A stretch of DNA of 32,251 nucleotides from Gaiellaceae bacterium. GTDB lineage: Bacteria > Actinomycetota > Thermoleophilia > Gaiellales > Gaiellaceae. Each line of letters starts with the position of its first letter. The stretch's first letter is position 1. Below, piece by piece: positions 21,656 through 29,079 of the stretch. The stretch covers positions 1 to 32,251 of the forward strand of contig JAJTCQ010000014.1 in NCBI GenBank assembly GCA_021323315.1, in the 5' to 3' direction. Position numbers and translations under genes: made by a program. The notes beneath the pieces are model-generated. The model did not search any database, was not told where the DNA came from, and worked only from the letters and a program-made list of their open reading frames with translations.

Positions 21656-22761
21656 TCGCCGTTCTCGAGCTGCACACGCTGGAGCCGATCCGGGAGAAGG
21701 TCGAGGCCGGGGAGCGTCTCGACTTCGCCGACGGCGTCGCGATCCTCGAGTCGGACGACCTCCTCGAGCTCGGCGCGCTCGCCGACCTCGCGCGGCGAGT
21801 TCGCGGCGGCACCGACGAGGTCTTCTTCGTCCAGAACCTCTACGTCAACCAGACGAACGTCTGCCGTGTGAAGTGCAAGTTCTGCGCATTCGCAGCGACG
21901 CGGAAGCAGGAGCACGCCTACACCCTCGCGAGGGAGGAGCTCGTCGCGGACGTGCTCGGCCAGCGCGAGGTCACCGGGTTCACCGAGATCCACATGGTCA
22001 ACGGCGAGAACCCGCATGTCGACTTCGGCTTCTATCGCGACACGACGGCCGCGCTCCACGCCGCCCTTCCCGACGTTCACCTCAAGCTGTACACGGCCTC
22101 CGAGATCCACCACATGACGACGCTCTCGGGGCTCACGCACGAGGAGGTGCTGCGCGAGCTGAAGGAGGCCGGGCTCGGGTCGCTCCCGGGCGGCGGCGCC
22201 GAGGTCTTCGCCGACCGGGTGCGCCGGCTCGTCGCGCCGGGCAAGGAGTCCCCTGAGATCTGGTTCCACGTCCACGACACTGCACACCGGCTGGGCATCC
22301 CGACGCACTGCACGATGCTCTACGGCCACGTCGAGACGTACGAGGAGCGCGTCGACCACATCCTCCGCCTCCGCGATCAGCAGGACCGCTCCGGCGGCTT
22401 CCTCGCGTTCATCCCGCTCGCGTTCCATCCCGAGAACACGGTGTTCGAGCGCCGCGGCTGGCGGCATACGACCGGCGCAGACGATCTCAAGATGCTCGCG
22501 TTCTCGCGCCTGATGCTCGACAACGTCCCGAACATCAAGGCCTACTGGATCATGATGGGGATGCCGCTGGCGGCGATCGCGCTCCACTTCGGCGCGAACG
22601 ACGTCCAGGGCACGGTTGTGCGGGAGCAGATCTTCCACGCCGCGGGCGCGCGCACCGAGACCGAGCAGAAGGTCGACGAGCTCGTCCGCTTCGTCCGCGA
22701 GGCCGGTCGCGTACCCGTCCAGCGCGACACGCTCTACGAGGAGATCCGCAGGTGGGAGTGA
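21652..22761 (+). CDS. mqnE: Aminofutalosine synthase MqnE, apparent CTG start
   Basis: MqnE is a radical-SAM enzyme that couples 3-(carboxyvinyl)oxybenzoate to the SAM 5'-deoxyadenosyl moiety to form aminofutalosine. With CTG 21652 as start the protein has 369 residues, the family length, and cysteines 71, 75 and 78 (CRVKCKFC) bind the 4Fe-4S cluster. GLGSLPGGGAEVF and TMLYGHVETYEERVDH are typical. In the loop usually reading NGLHP it has NGENP, a notable change. No ATG, GTG or TTG lies near the required start. The CTG is in a CTGA overlap with the upstream stop and is preceded by GGAGAGGAGGAG, a strong ribosome site. Its stop overlaps the next GTG. Confidence 0.9.
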   Translation: MIAVLELHTLEPIREKVEAGERLDFADGVAILESDDLLELGALADLARRVRGGTDEVFFVQNLYVNQTNVCRVKCKFCAFAATRKQEHAYTLAREELVADVLGQREVTGFTEIHMVNGENPHVDFGFYRDTTAALHAALPDVHLKLYTASEIHHMTTLSGLTHEEVLRELKEAGLGSLPGGGAEVFADRVRRLVAPGKESPEIWFHVHDTAHRLGIPTHCTMLYGHVETYEERVDHILRLRDQQDRSGGFLAFIPLAFHPENTVFERRGWRHTTGADDLKMLAFSRLMLDNVPNIKAYWIMMGMPLAAIALHFGANDVQGTVVREQIFHAAGARTETEQKVDELVRFVREAGRVPVQRDTLYEEIRRWE

Positions 22762-23084
22762 GAGCGGCCCATCCGCTCGAGGTGGTGGGCTCGCGAGCGC
22801 GTAAACTGAGCCTCGCCGCGCTCGCTCTCTCGGGCCTTGGTGTCATGGCCTCGACCTGGATGATCGTCGCGAGCGACGGCGACTCCTCCCAGGTCGTCTG
22901 GCCACTCGTCGTCGCACCGGTCGTGATCTGTCTCCTGCCTGTGCTGTCACCTCACTCGAGGGTGCGTATCGGAGCGACCTTCGCTCTCGGTGCCTCGTGC
23001 ATCGTCGCGATGTTCTCGATCGGCTTCACGCAGTTGCCCGCGCTCGGGGCGGCAGTCGCGGCCGCAATCCGGGAGGAGCCGTGA
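22758..23084 (+). CDS. Small three-helix membrane protein inside the menaquinone chain
   Basis: The 108-residue product has no recognised family. It has a basic N-terminal segment (RAAHPLEVVGSRARK) and three membrane helices at about 17-35, 44-60 and 69-100, with only short loops. GTG 22758 forms a GTGA overlap with the mqnE stop; an alternative GTG at 22752 would add two residues. Its stop overlaps the following small membrane gene, again as GTGA. It is therefore made in step with menaquinone enzymes and may be a membrane accessory for quinone-pathway intermediates, but no direct evidence is visible. Confidence 0.72.
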   Translation: MRAAHPLEVVGSRARKLSLAALALSGLGVMASTWMIVASDGDSSQVVWPLVVAPVVICLLPVLSPHSRVRIGATFALGASCIVAMFSIGFTQLPALGAAVAAAIREEP

Positions 23085-23341
23085 CCCGTGAGGGCGCACC
23101 GAGCCAGAAGCCACAAGCCCCGCCCCGCGCAGGCACGCCCATCTGGGTTTGGGTCGTCTACGTCTTCGGGATCCTGGCGGCGGCGATCTTCGCCTTCTCC
23201 CTCCTCTTCACGCTCGGAGCGTTGCTGCTGTCGGACGACGTTCCCGTCACCTACGACGTCTCGGCGCCGGCGATCGTCCTGTGGGGCGGCCTCATCCTCG
23301 CCGCCGCGGCGACCTGGATCGTGAGGAGGCGACAGAAGTGA
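23081..23341 (+). CDS. Small two-helix membrane protein inside the menaquinone chain
   Basis: The 86-residue protein starts MTREGAPSQKPQAPPRAG, a proline-rich cytoplasmic leader, followed by two membrane helices (about 22-48 and 61-80) and a basic end (RRRQK). No family was recognised. GTG 23081 is preceded by GGGAGGAGCC, a clear ribosome site, and overlaps the upstream stop (GTGA). Its own stop overlaps mqnA as GTGA. It differs from the gene before it in sequence and helix number, so they are not a recent duplication. Confidence 0.74.
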   Translation: MTREGAPSQKPQAPPRAGTPIWVWVVYVFGILAAAIFAFSLLFTLGALLLSDDVPVTYDVSAPAIVLWGGLILAAAATWIVRRRQK

Positions 23342-24096
23342 GGCTCGGGCGGATCTCCTACGTCAACATGGCGCCCGTCTTCTACGGTCTGGAGGCGGAC
23401 GTCGAGGAGGTCTCGGGTGTGCCCACGGAGCTGTCACGCATGCTCCTCGACGGCGAGATCGACATCGCGCCGATCCCGTCCATCGAGTACGCGCGCAACG
23501 CCGACCGATTGCTGATTCTTCCGCGCGTCTGCGTCTCGTCGGAGGGGGCGGTCGACTCGATCCAGCTCGTCACGCGACTGTCCTTCGGCCAGGTGCGCTC
23601 GGTCGCCGTCACGCCGGAGAGCGCAACGTCCGTCGTTCTCGTGCGCATCCTCTTGCCGAAGGCGGAGATCCTGCCGATGGGGGCGGACGCGGACGCGACT
23701 CTCCTGATCGGAGACGCGGCGCTCCGCAGCGCCTTCGAGGACCCTACGCCGCACTTCGATCTCGGCAAGCTCTGGCTCGAGCGCACGGGCCTCCCCATGG
23801 TCTTCGCGGTGTGGGCGGCTCTCGAGCCGGTGGCGGACGGGCTGCTCGAGCTGGAACACGCGCTCGTCGCCTCGGTTCGGCTGGCACGCTCCGAGCCCGA
23901 GCTCCTCGCCCGGCGCGCGAGTGAGACCTACGGGTATCCGCAGGGCTTCATGGCTCGCTACTTCGAGAAGCTCCGCTACAGCTTCGGGCCGCGCGAGCGC
24001 GCCGGCCTCACCACCTTCCTCGAGATGGCGCGCGACGCAGGCGAGCTCGCGCACGTCCCCGAGCTGCGCTTCGTGCGCGAGGAGGTCGCCGCGTGA
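23338..24096 (+). CDS. mqnA: Chorismate dehydratase MqnA
   Basis: MqnA opens the futalosine route by dehydrating chorismate to 3-(carboxyvinyl)oxybenzoate. The 252-residue protein has a periplasmic-binding-protein-like fold and begins RLGRISYVNMAPVFYGL, the family start. It continues with GEIDIAPIPSIEYARN (about 40-55), SVAVTPESATSVVLVRIL (about 97-114), and the C-terminal GYPQGFMARYFEKLRYSF. GTG 23338 overlaps the preceding stop (GTGA) and its own stop overlaps mqnC. It lacks a signal peptide, consistent with a soluble cytoplasmic enzyme. MqnB and MqnD, which act later, are not in the window. Confidence 0.94.
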   Translation: MRLGRISYVNMAPVFYGLEADVEEVSGVPTELSRMLLDGEIDIAPIPSIEYARNADRLLILPRVCVSSEGAVDSIQLVTRLSFGQVRSVAVTPESATSVVLVRILLPKAEILPMGADADATLLIGDAALRSAFEDPTPHFDLGKLWLERTGLPMVFAVWAALEPVADGLLELEHALVASVRLARSEPELLARRASETYGYPQGFMARYFEKLRYSFGPRERAGLTTFLEMARDAGELAHVPELRFVREEVAA

Positions 24097-25199
24097 CCGT
24101 CACCGTCGAGCCCGTCACCGTCGACCAGGTGCTCGACAGAGCACTCGACGGGGAGCGGATCACGGACGACGAGGCGATCGCGCTCCTCCGTTCGCGCGAC
24201 CTCGTCGACGTCGGTCGCGTCGCGAACGAGATCCGCAACCGGACGACGGATCCCTCGAAGGTCACGTTCATCGTCGACCGGAACCTCAACTACACCAACG
24301 TCTGTGTCACCGACTGCGACTTCTGCGCGTTCTACCGGCGGCCCGGCGACGTGCGCGAGGGCTATCTGCTGCCGAAGCCGATGATCTACAAGAAGATCGA
24401 GGAGACGCTCGAAATGGGCGGCACGGGCCTCCTCATGCAGGGTGGCCATCACCCCGACCTCGGGATCGACTACTACGAGGATCTCTTCCGCTCGATCAAG
24501 GCGCGGTACAAGATCCACTTGCACGCGCTGTCGCCGCCGGAGATCCAGCACATCGCGCGCCGCTCGAAGCTGACGGTGCCGGAGACGCTCGCGCGACTTC
24601 GCGACGCCGGGCTGGATTCGGTCCCGGGCGGCGGCGCCGAGATCCTCGTCGACCGCGTGCGGCAGATCATCGCGCCGAAGAAGACGAAGTCCGAGGAGTG
24701 GCTGGACGTCATGCGTCAGGCCCACCGGCTGGGCATGTCGACGACCGCGACGATGATGTACGGCCACGTCGAGACGCTCGAGGAGCGCGTCGAGCACATG
24801 CGCAAGGTGCGCGACCTGCAGGACGAGACGCGAGGCTTCCGTGCGTTCATCTCGTGGACGTTCCAGCGAGACGGCAACCGTCTCGACGACCTCGTCCCGG
24901 ACGAGACGAGACCGACCTCGTTCGACTACTTGCTCACCCAGGCGGTCTCGCGGATCTACCTCGACAACGTGCCGCACATCCAGTCGTCGTGGGTGACGCA
25001 GGGGCTGAAGGTCGGACAGGTCGCGCTCGGCTTCGGCGCGGACGACATGGGCTCGGTGATGATCGAGGAGAACGTCGTCTCCGCCGCCGGCACCACGTAC
25101 CGCACGACGACCGACGAGCTCGTCCACCTCATCAAGGCGGTCGGCAAGACGCCGGTGCAGCGGGACACGCTGTACCGCGAGGTCAGGGTCTTTACATAG
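24093..25199 (+). CDS. mqnC: Dehypoxanthine futalosine cyclase MqnC
   Basis: MqnC is a radical-SAM enzyme that cyclises dehypoxanthine futalosine. The 368 residues are the family length. Cysteines 71, 75 and 78 (CVTDCDFC) form the cluster site, and LLMQGGHHPDLGIDYYEDLF, HALSPPEIQHIARRS, GLDSVPGGGAEILVDRVRQI and TFQRDGN distinguish it from the related MqnE at 21652. GTG 24093 overlaps the mqnA stop (GTGA), the eighth gene and last junction in the chain. It ends 24 bp before a convergent gene; no terminator hairpin was found in that gap. Confidence 0.95.
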   Translation: MTVTVEPVTVDQVLDRALDGERITDDEAIALLRSRDLVDVGRVANEIRNRTTDPSKVTFIVDRNLNYTNVCVTDCDFCAFYRRPGDVREGYLLPKPMIYKKIEETLEMGGTGLLMQGGHHPDLGIDYYEDLFRSIKARYKIHLHALSPPEIQHIARRSKLTVPETLARLRDAGLDSVPGGGAEILVDRVRQIIAPKKTKSEEWLDVMRQAHRLGMSTTATMMYGHVETLEERVEHMRKVRDLQDETRGFRAFISWTFQRDGNRLDDLVPDETRPTSFDYLLTQAVSRIYLDNVPHIQSSWVTQGLKVGQVALGFGADDMGSVMIEENVVSAAGTTYRTTTDELVHLIKAVGKTPVQRDTLYREVRVFT

Positions 25200-25223
25200 A
25201 CCTTTACGGGCGTGGGCGGCTTG

Positions 25224-26405
25224 TCAGCGTTGCGCCAGCCGATAGATCCCTGTCGAGTTGCTGAAGACAACGTCACCATCCCGGGTCTGGATGATGTCGA
25301 TGGTGCACTCCGCAGTAATCGGCGTGTAGCTGAGTAGACGCCCCGGATTGGAGCGCCGTATCCGAAGGACGACGAGACCTCTGCCGTGGTTCTCGCACAT
25401 CAGGAAGCGGCCACGTAGGGCCGGAAACCTGCTCCCGGTGTAGTGAACGATCCCCGCGGGCGAGGTCCTGTCGGACCCGTAGTCGTATAGCGGCGAGGTG
25501 ATCCCTCGTGCGTTGGTCTTGCCTTGGTGATCGGGATAGCCGTAGTCGTGGCCAGGTATCACGAGGTTGATCTCGTCATGAGCCTCAGGGCCGCTCTCGC
25601 CGGCGACAGCAAGATTCGTTCTCGGGAAGAACGCGAGATCGAAGGCATTCTTGAAGCCGGAGGCCCAGACACGTGGTGCGCGACCTCCCCACGGATTGGT
25701 GCCGGGTGGTTCGCCGTCACGCGTGACGCGCAGGATTTTTCCGCGCCGATCCGCGAGTGGATCTGCTCCCTTCGGGCGGCTACGGCCCAGGAAACCCGAC
25801 GGGATGTAGAGCATGCCGTCAGGGCCGAAAACAAGGCTGTAGACATTGTCGAACACGTCGGCGCGGATCCGATACAGGATCTTGGGCGCGCTTCCTCGTC
25901 CGTTCAGCTCTTTGAACCGTACGATGAGCGACATGGCCGGGAGCCCGTTTCGCTCACTCGGCTCCTGAACGACGACGTAGACAAAGCGGTTCGTCTGGTA
26001 CTCGGGGTCGAACGCGATTCCGGACAAGCCACCGTGGTAGAAGCGCTTCCAGCGGATCCCGAGAATGCGGTTGACGTCGGCCCACGGCCTTGGGTCCACG
26101 GTGAGGTTCGGGCGGATGACGCGCACCTGTCCTTCCCAGAACTCGGAGTACAGGATGCGTCCGTCCGGCGCGGCGGCGAGCCCTGCCGGGAGGTTCGCGG
26201 ACGCGAACTTCACAGCCCGGAACGGGGGCAGGTCTTCGCGGGGCGGCAGCGTTTCCAGCGATGTGATGCGCACCGTTCCCCTGGGGATGCGTTCCGTGGG
26301 CGGCGCTTGGATGCCGTCCACCTGGGGTGCCGACTCCGGCTTCTGTTCGGAGCCAGCGCATCCGACGCAGAGCACTACTGCACCGACGAGGAGGAGCGCT
26401 CTCAC
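25224..26405 (-). CDS. Lipoprotein of the glucose/sorbosone dehydrogenase (PQQ-type) family
   Basis: The 393-residue protein begins with a short signal sequence (MRALLLVGAVVLCVGCAG) whose Cys16 resembles a lipobox, though the residue at -3 is Cys rather than Leu. The rest is a six-bladed beta-propeller of the GSDH family: LPAGLAAAPDGRILYSEFWEG, HGGLSGIAFDPEYQTNRFVY, VFGPDGMLYIPSG, GHDYGYPDHQGKTNARG and ALRGRFLMCENHGRG. Family members oxidise sugars with PQQ outside the cell, but PQQ ligands were not verified here. GTG 26405 lies 8 nt after a TAGGCT -10 hexamer. Codon use is softer than its neighbours (AGG, AGA, ATA, CTA and TTT appear), hinting at transfer. It converges on mqnC. Confidence 0.85.
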   Translation of the reverse strand: MRALLLVGAVVLCVGCAGSEQKPESAPQVDGIQAPPTERIPRGTVRITSLETLPPREDLPPFRAVKFASANLPAGLAAAPDGRILYSEFWEGQVRVIRPNLTVDPRPWADVNRILGIRWKRFYHGGLSGIAFDPEYQTNRFVYVVVQEPSERNGLPAMSLIVRFKELNGRGSAPKILYRIRADVFDNVYSLVFGPDGMLYIPSGFLGRSRPKGADPLADRRGKILRVTRDGEPPGTNPWGGRAPRVWASGFKNAFDLAFFPRTNLAVAGESGPEAHDEINLVIPGHDYGYPDHQGKTNARGITSPLYDYGSDRTSPAGIVHYTGSRFPALRGRFLMCENHGRGLVVLRIRRSNPGRLLSYTPITAECTIDIIQTRDGDVVFSNSTGIYRLAQR

Positions 26406-26413
26406 GATAGGCG

Positions 26414-26419
26414 AGCCTA
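26414..26419 (-). promoter_or_regulatory. -10 element for the sugar-dehydrogenase-like gene
   Basis: On the minus strand TAGGCT ends 8 nt before the GTG at 26405. No Shine-Dalgarno sequence is present. Confidence 0.5.
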
Positions 26420-26501
26420 ACGTGCTACCCGGCCCGCGTCATCCCCGATCCGTCGCTGTTCGGAAGCTGTAAGACCCTGCAATCAGGATGTTCTGGTCGG
26501 C

Positions 26502-26507
26502 TACCCT
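26502..26507 (+). promoter_or_regulatory. -10 element for the phosphodiester-glycosidase-domain gene
   Basis: TACCCT ends 9 nt before the GTG at 26517, opposite the minus-strand element at 26414 in a 111-bp divergent region. Confidence 0.5.
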
Positions 26508-26516
26508 CGACGCGCC

Positions 26517-28304
26517 GTGCTTCGCCTTGCCGTCGTTCTCTCGATGCTCGTTGCCGTCTCGACGACGTCTGTCGCCCCGGCATCGGCCCGGACGCCGGCG
26601 CAGCTCTTTCCGGGTGTCACGTACGAGAACGGAGTCCAGTTCACGCCACACGGGCCCGTCGCGATCCGAGTCGTGCGCGGTCCGAGGCCGGTGGGTTTGT
26701 ATCGGCTCCGGACCGTTCTCTCGAATGAGTCGGTCCTTCGAGAGGAGACGCTTTCGTCCATGCAGAAGCGGCTCACGAGCCAGGCAACGATGGTCGGCGT
26801 GAATGGCGACTTCTCGCGGATCCGCGACGGGAAGCCGAGCGGGATCATGCTGCGTGACGGCGTACTCGTCACGCCGCCGAACAGCCAACGGTCGAGCCTC
26901 GGCATCGCGTTGGATGGAGCGCTCGATGTCCGTCGGATCCGATTTCTCGGCACATGGCGAGGTACGGGCCAACGGCGCTCGGTAAACGCATTCAACGATG
27001 CTCCGGGGAAGAACGGAATTGCCCTGTTCACCGCGGACTGGGGTCGCTCGACACCGCGCGTCGAGGGTTCTTTCGCAGCCGTGCTCGCGCCGTTCCCGGC
27101 TTCGGTCCCAAATGCCGATCTCGTCGCGCCCGTGGTTGCAACCGTCCAGGGCGGCTCACCCGTGCCCCTCGCGTCGGGGAGGGCGGTGCTCGTCGCGCGG
27201 GGAACGGCCGCGGCCAAGCTCCAGGCTGAAGCGGCCGTCGGCGTGACGCTCACGCTGCGGCTCATCCTCCAGCCCGACTGGGGCGTTGTCTCGGACGCCG
27301 TCGGCGGTGGGCCGGTGCTCGTGCGCGACGGTAAGCCCGTATATCGCGCCAACGAGGCGTTCACCGTGTCCCAGATCGCGCCGCGGCATCCGCGGACTGC
27401 GGTAGGTCAGACGGCCGATGGTCGACTCATCTTCGCGGTTGTCGACGGTCGTCAGCCCGGGTACTCGGTCGGCATGACCACCTTCGAGATGGCGCTGACG
27501 ATGGTGCGGCTCGGTGCTGTGCGAGCGATGCAGCTCGACGGAGGAGGGTCGTCGACGATGGCATTCGACGGAAAGGTGCTGAACTCACCTTCCGACGGGC
27601 GGGAACGACCGGTCCCGACGGCCCTCATGCTCCAGTACTACGGCGTTTACGCGCCACCGCCGCTCGAGCAGGTGGTCTCACCGAACGGCGACGGCGTCGC
27701 CGAGACACAGGAGCTCTCGTTCAAGGTCGTGCGCCCCTCGACGACCACGGCGACGCTCACCGCACCGGACGGGAGGACTGCCTGGCAGGAGGTGCTCGAC
27801 CGTGAGGCGGGGACCTACGAGGTGGCGTTCCCGCCGGTGCCTTCGCCTCCGCCGCCGCCCGAGGACACCCCTCCCCCGCCGCCGCCGACGATCCCGCTCC
27901 CGCCGGCGGAGGGCCGCTGGACCCTCACGGTCACCGCGCTCGACGACCAGGGGCTCACCTCGACGACGACGCGCAGGTTCTCCGTGAACTCGACGCTGGC
28001 GTCGCTCCGGATCGCACCCGCTCGCGTCGTCGTCCGGCCGACCGGAGGCAGAGCGGATATTCGTTGGGCGCAGGCACGCGCTGCGCGCGTGAAGGTCACG
28101 ATCGAGTCTTCCGAGGGCGTCGTGGTGCGAACCGTGTCGAACGCGTCTCTCGCTGCCGGTGAGCAGGCCGTCACGTGGGACGGTCGCGGCGGGAATCGCA
28201 AGCCCGTCGGAACCGGCCGCTACGTCACCCGCGTCACGGCAACGAACGAGCTCGGCAGCGTGTCGTTGACGCAGTTCGTGACCGTGCGCCGCGTCGCGCG
28301 GTAG
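26517..28304 (+). CDS. Secreted phosphodiester-glycosidase (NAGPA) domain protein with FlgD-like C-terminus
   Basis: The 595-residue protein starts with a signal peptide (LRLAVVLSMLVAVSTTSVAP, cut near residue 24). Residues 30-375 form a phosphodiester glycosidase domain like human NAGPA, which removes phosphodiester-linked N-acetylglucosamine. Marks are GVNGDFS at 94-100, GGGPVLVRDG near 263, RHPRTAVGQTADGRLIFAVV near 290-309 and DGGGSST at 341-347. After SPNGDG (about 388) comes a beta domain, a proline-rich linker at about 439-463 in its middle, and a C-terminal FlgD-like Ig fold (about 500-595, with PVGTGRYVTRVTATNELG). GTG 26517 is preceded by a -10 hexamer. Likely acts on cell-wall or surface polymers; the substrate is unknown. 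Confidence 0.87.
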   Translation: MLRLAVVLSMLVAVSTTSVAPASARTPAQLFPGVTYENGVQFTPHGPVAIRVVRGPRPVGLYRLRTVLSNESVLREETLSSMQKRLTSQATMVGVNGDFSRIRDGKPSGIMLRDGVLVTPPNSQRSSLGIALDGALDVRRIRFLGTWRGTGQRRSVNAFNDAPGKNGIALFTADWGRSTPRVEGSFAAVLAPFPASVPNADLVAPVVATVQGGSPVPLASGRAVLVARGTAAAKLQAEAAVGVTLTLRLILQPDWGVVSDAVGGGPVLVRDGKPVYRANEAFTVSQIAPRHPRTAVGQTADGRLIFAVVDGRQPGYSVGMTTFEMALTMVRLGAVRAMQLDGGGSSTMAFDGKVLNSPSDGRERPVPTALMLQYYGVYAPPPLEQVVSPNGDGVAETQELSFKVVRPSTTTATLTAPDGRTAWQEVLDREAGTYEVAFPPVPSPPPPPEDTPPPPPPTIPLPPAEGRWTLTVTALDDQGLTSTTTRRFSVNSTLASLRIAPARVVVRPTGGRADIRWAQARAARVKVTIESSEGVVVRTVSNASLAAGEQAVTWDGRGGNRKPVGTGRYVTRVTATNELGSVSLTQFVTVRRVAR

Positions 28305-28322
28305 CCCGACCCACCGCGTCAG

Positions 28323-28328
28323 TACAGT
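28323..28328 (+). promoter_or_regulatory. -10 element for the DedA-family gene
   Basis: TACAGT ends 6 nt before the GTG at 28335, in a 30-bp gap with no Shine-Dalgarno sequence. Confidence 0.6.
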
Positions 28329-28334
28329 CCGGCC

Positions 28335-29039
28335 GTGCCTCTCGCCGTGCTTCTCGCCTCGATCCTCAGCGAGCTCTCCGACGCAATCACGTCGATCGTC
28401 GGGGACTACGGCCTCTACGCAGTCTTCTGGCTGATGTTCGTCGACGCCGTGCTGCCGGCGGCGAGCGAGCTCGTCATGGTCTACGGCGGCGCACTCGCGG
28501 CCGGCGCGTTCGCGAACCAGCAGGTGACGCTGTTCGGGCGGACGGTCGACGAAGGCTGGCCCGCGTACGTGGCAATCGTGCTCGCCGGCACGGTCGGTTA
28601 CACGCTCGGGTCGATGATGGGGTGGGCGATCGGCCTCTACGGAGGTCGCCCCTACCTCGAGCGACACGGCCGCTGGCTTCACCTGAACGAGGCGAAGCTC
28701 GAGAAGGCGGAGCGTTGGTTCGAGCGCTGGGAGGACTGGGCGGTGTTCCTCGGGCGGCTGACACCCGTCGTCCGGTCGTTCGTATCCGTTCCCGCAGGCG
28801 TCTTCGAGACGCCGTTCGTTCGCTACACGCTCCTGACGTTCCTGGGATCGACGATCTGGTGCGCGCTTTTCGCCGGCGCCGGACTCGCGGCGGGCGAGTC
28901 GTGGGAGGACTTCCACCATGCGTTCCGGTACGTCGAGTACCTGGTCGCGGTGGCGATCGTGGGTGGCGCGGCCTGGCTCGGCTGGAGGTATTTCCGGCGC
29001 CGCCGTGCGCGTCTGGCCCAGGACTCCTCGGGCGCCTGA
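28335..29039 (+). CDS. DedA-family (SNARE-associated) membrane protein
   Basis: DedA proteins are conserved membrane proteins implicated in undecaprenyl-phosphate or phospholipid flipping. The 234-residue protein has a helix and re-entrant region near 28-58 (FWLMFVDAVLPAASELVMVY), the segment YTLGSMMGWAIGLYGGRPYL near 94-113, the DedA motif FLGRLTPVVRSFVSVPAG near 138-155, and two C-terminal helices before a basic tail. An acidic residue (E55) and arginines in the GRLTPVVR motif are the functionally important positions in the family. GTG 28335 follows a -10 hexamer. It stands just before surface-sugar genes, consistent with recycling of the lipid carrier they use (inference). Confidence 0.9.
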   Translation: MPLAVLLASILSELSDAITSIVGDYGLYAVFWLMFVDAVLPAASELVMVYGGALAAGAFANQQVTLFGRTVDEGWPAYVAIVLAGTVGYTLGSMMGWAIGLYGGRPYLERHGRWLHLNEAKLEKAERWFERWEDWAVFLGRLTPVVRSFVSVPAGVFETPFVRYTLLTFLGSTIWCALFAGAGLAAGESWEDFHHAFRYVEYLVAVAIVGGAAWLGWRYFRRRRARLAQDSSGA

Positions 29040-29066
29040 CGAACCAGAACGCAACCTCGCCGGAGC

Positions 29067-29072
29067 TAGACT
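29067..29072 (+). promoter_or_regulatory. -10 element for the aminotransferase/epimerase operon
   Basis: TAGACT ends 7 nt before GTG 29080 and 10 nt before ATG 29083. No Shine-Dalgarno sequence is present. Confidence 0.55.
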
Positions 29073-29079
29073 CGCCCGC

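Noticed and set aside
25200-25223. Terminator between mqnC and the convergent lipoprotein gene
   Set aside because: No stable inverted repeat or T tract is visible in the 24-bp gap.
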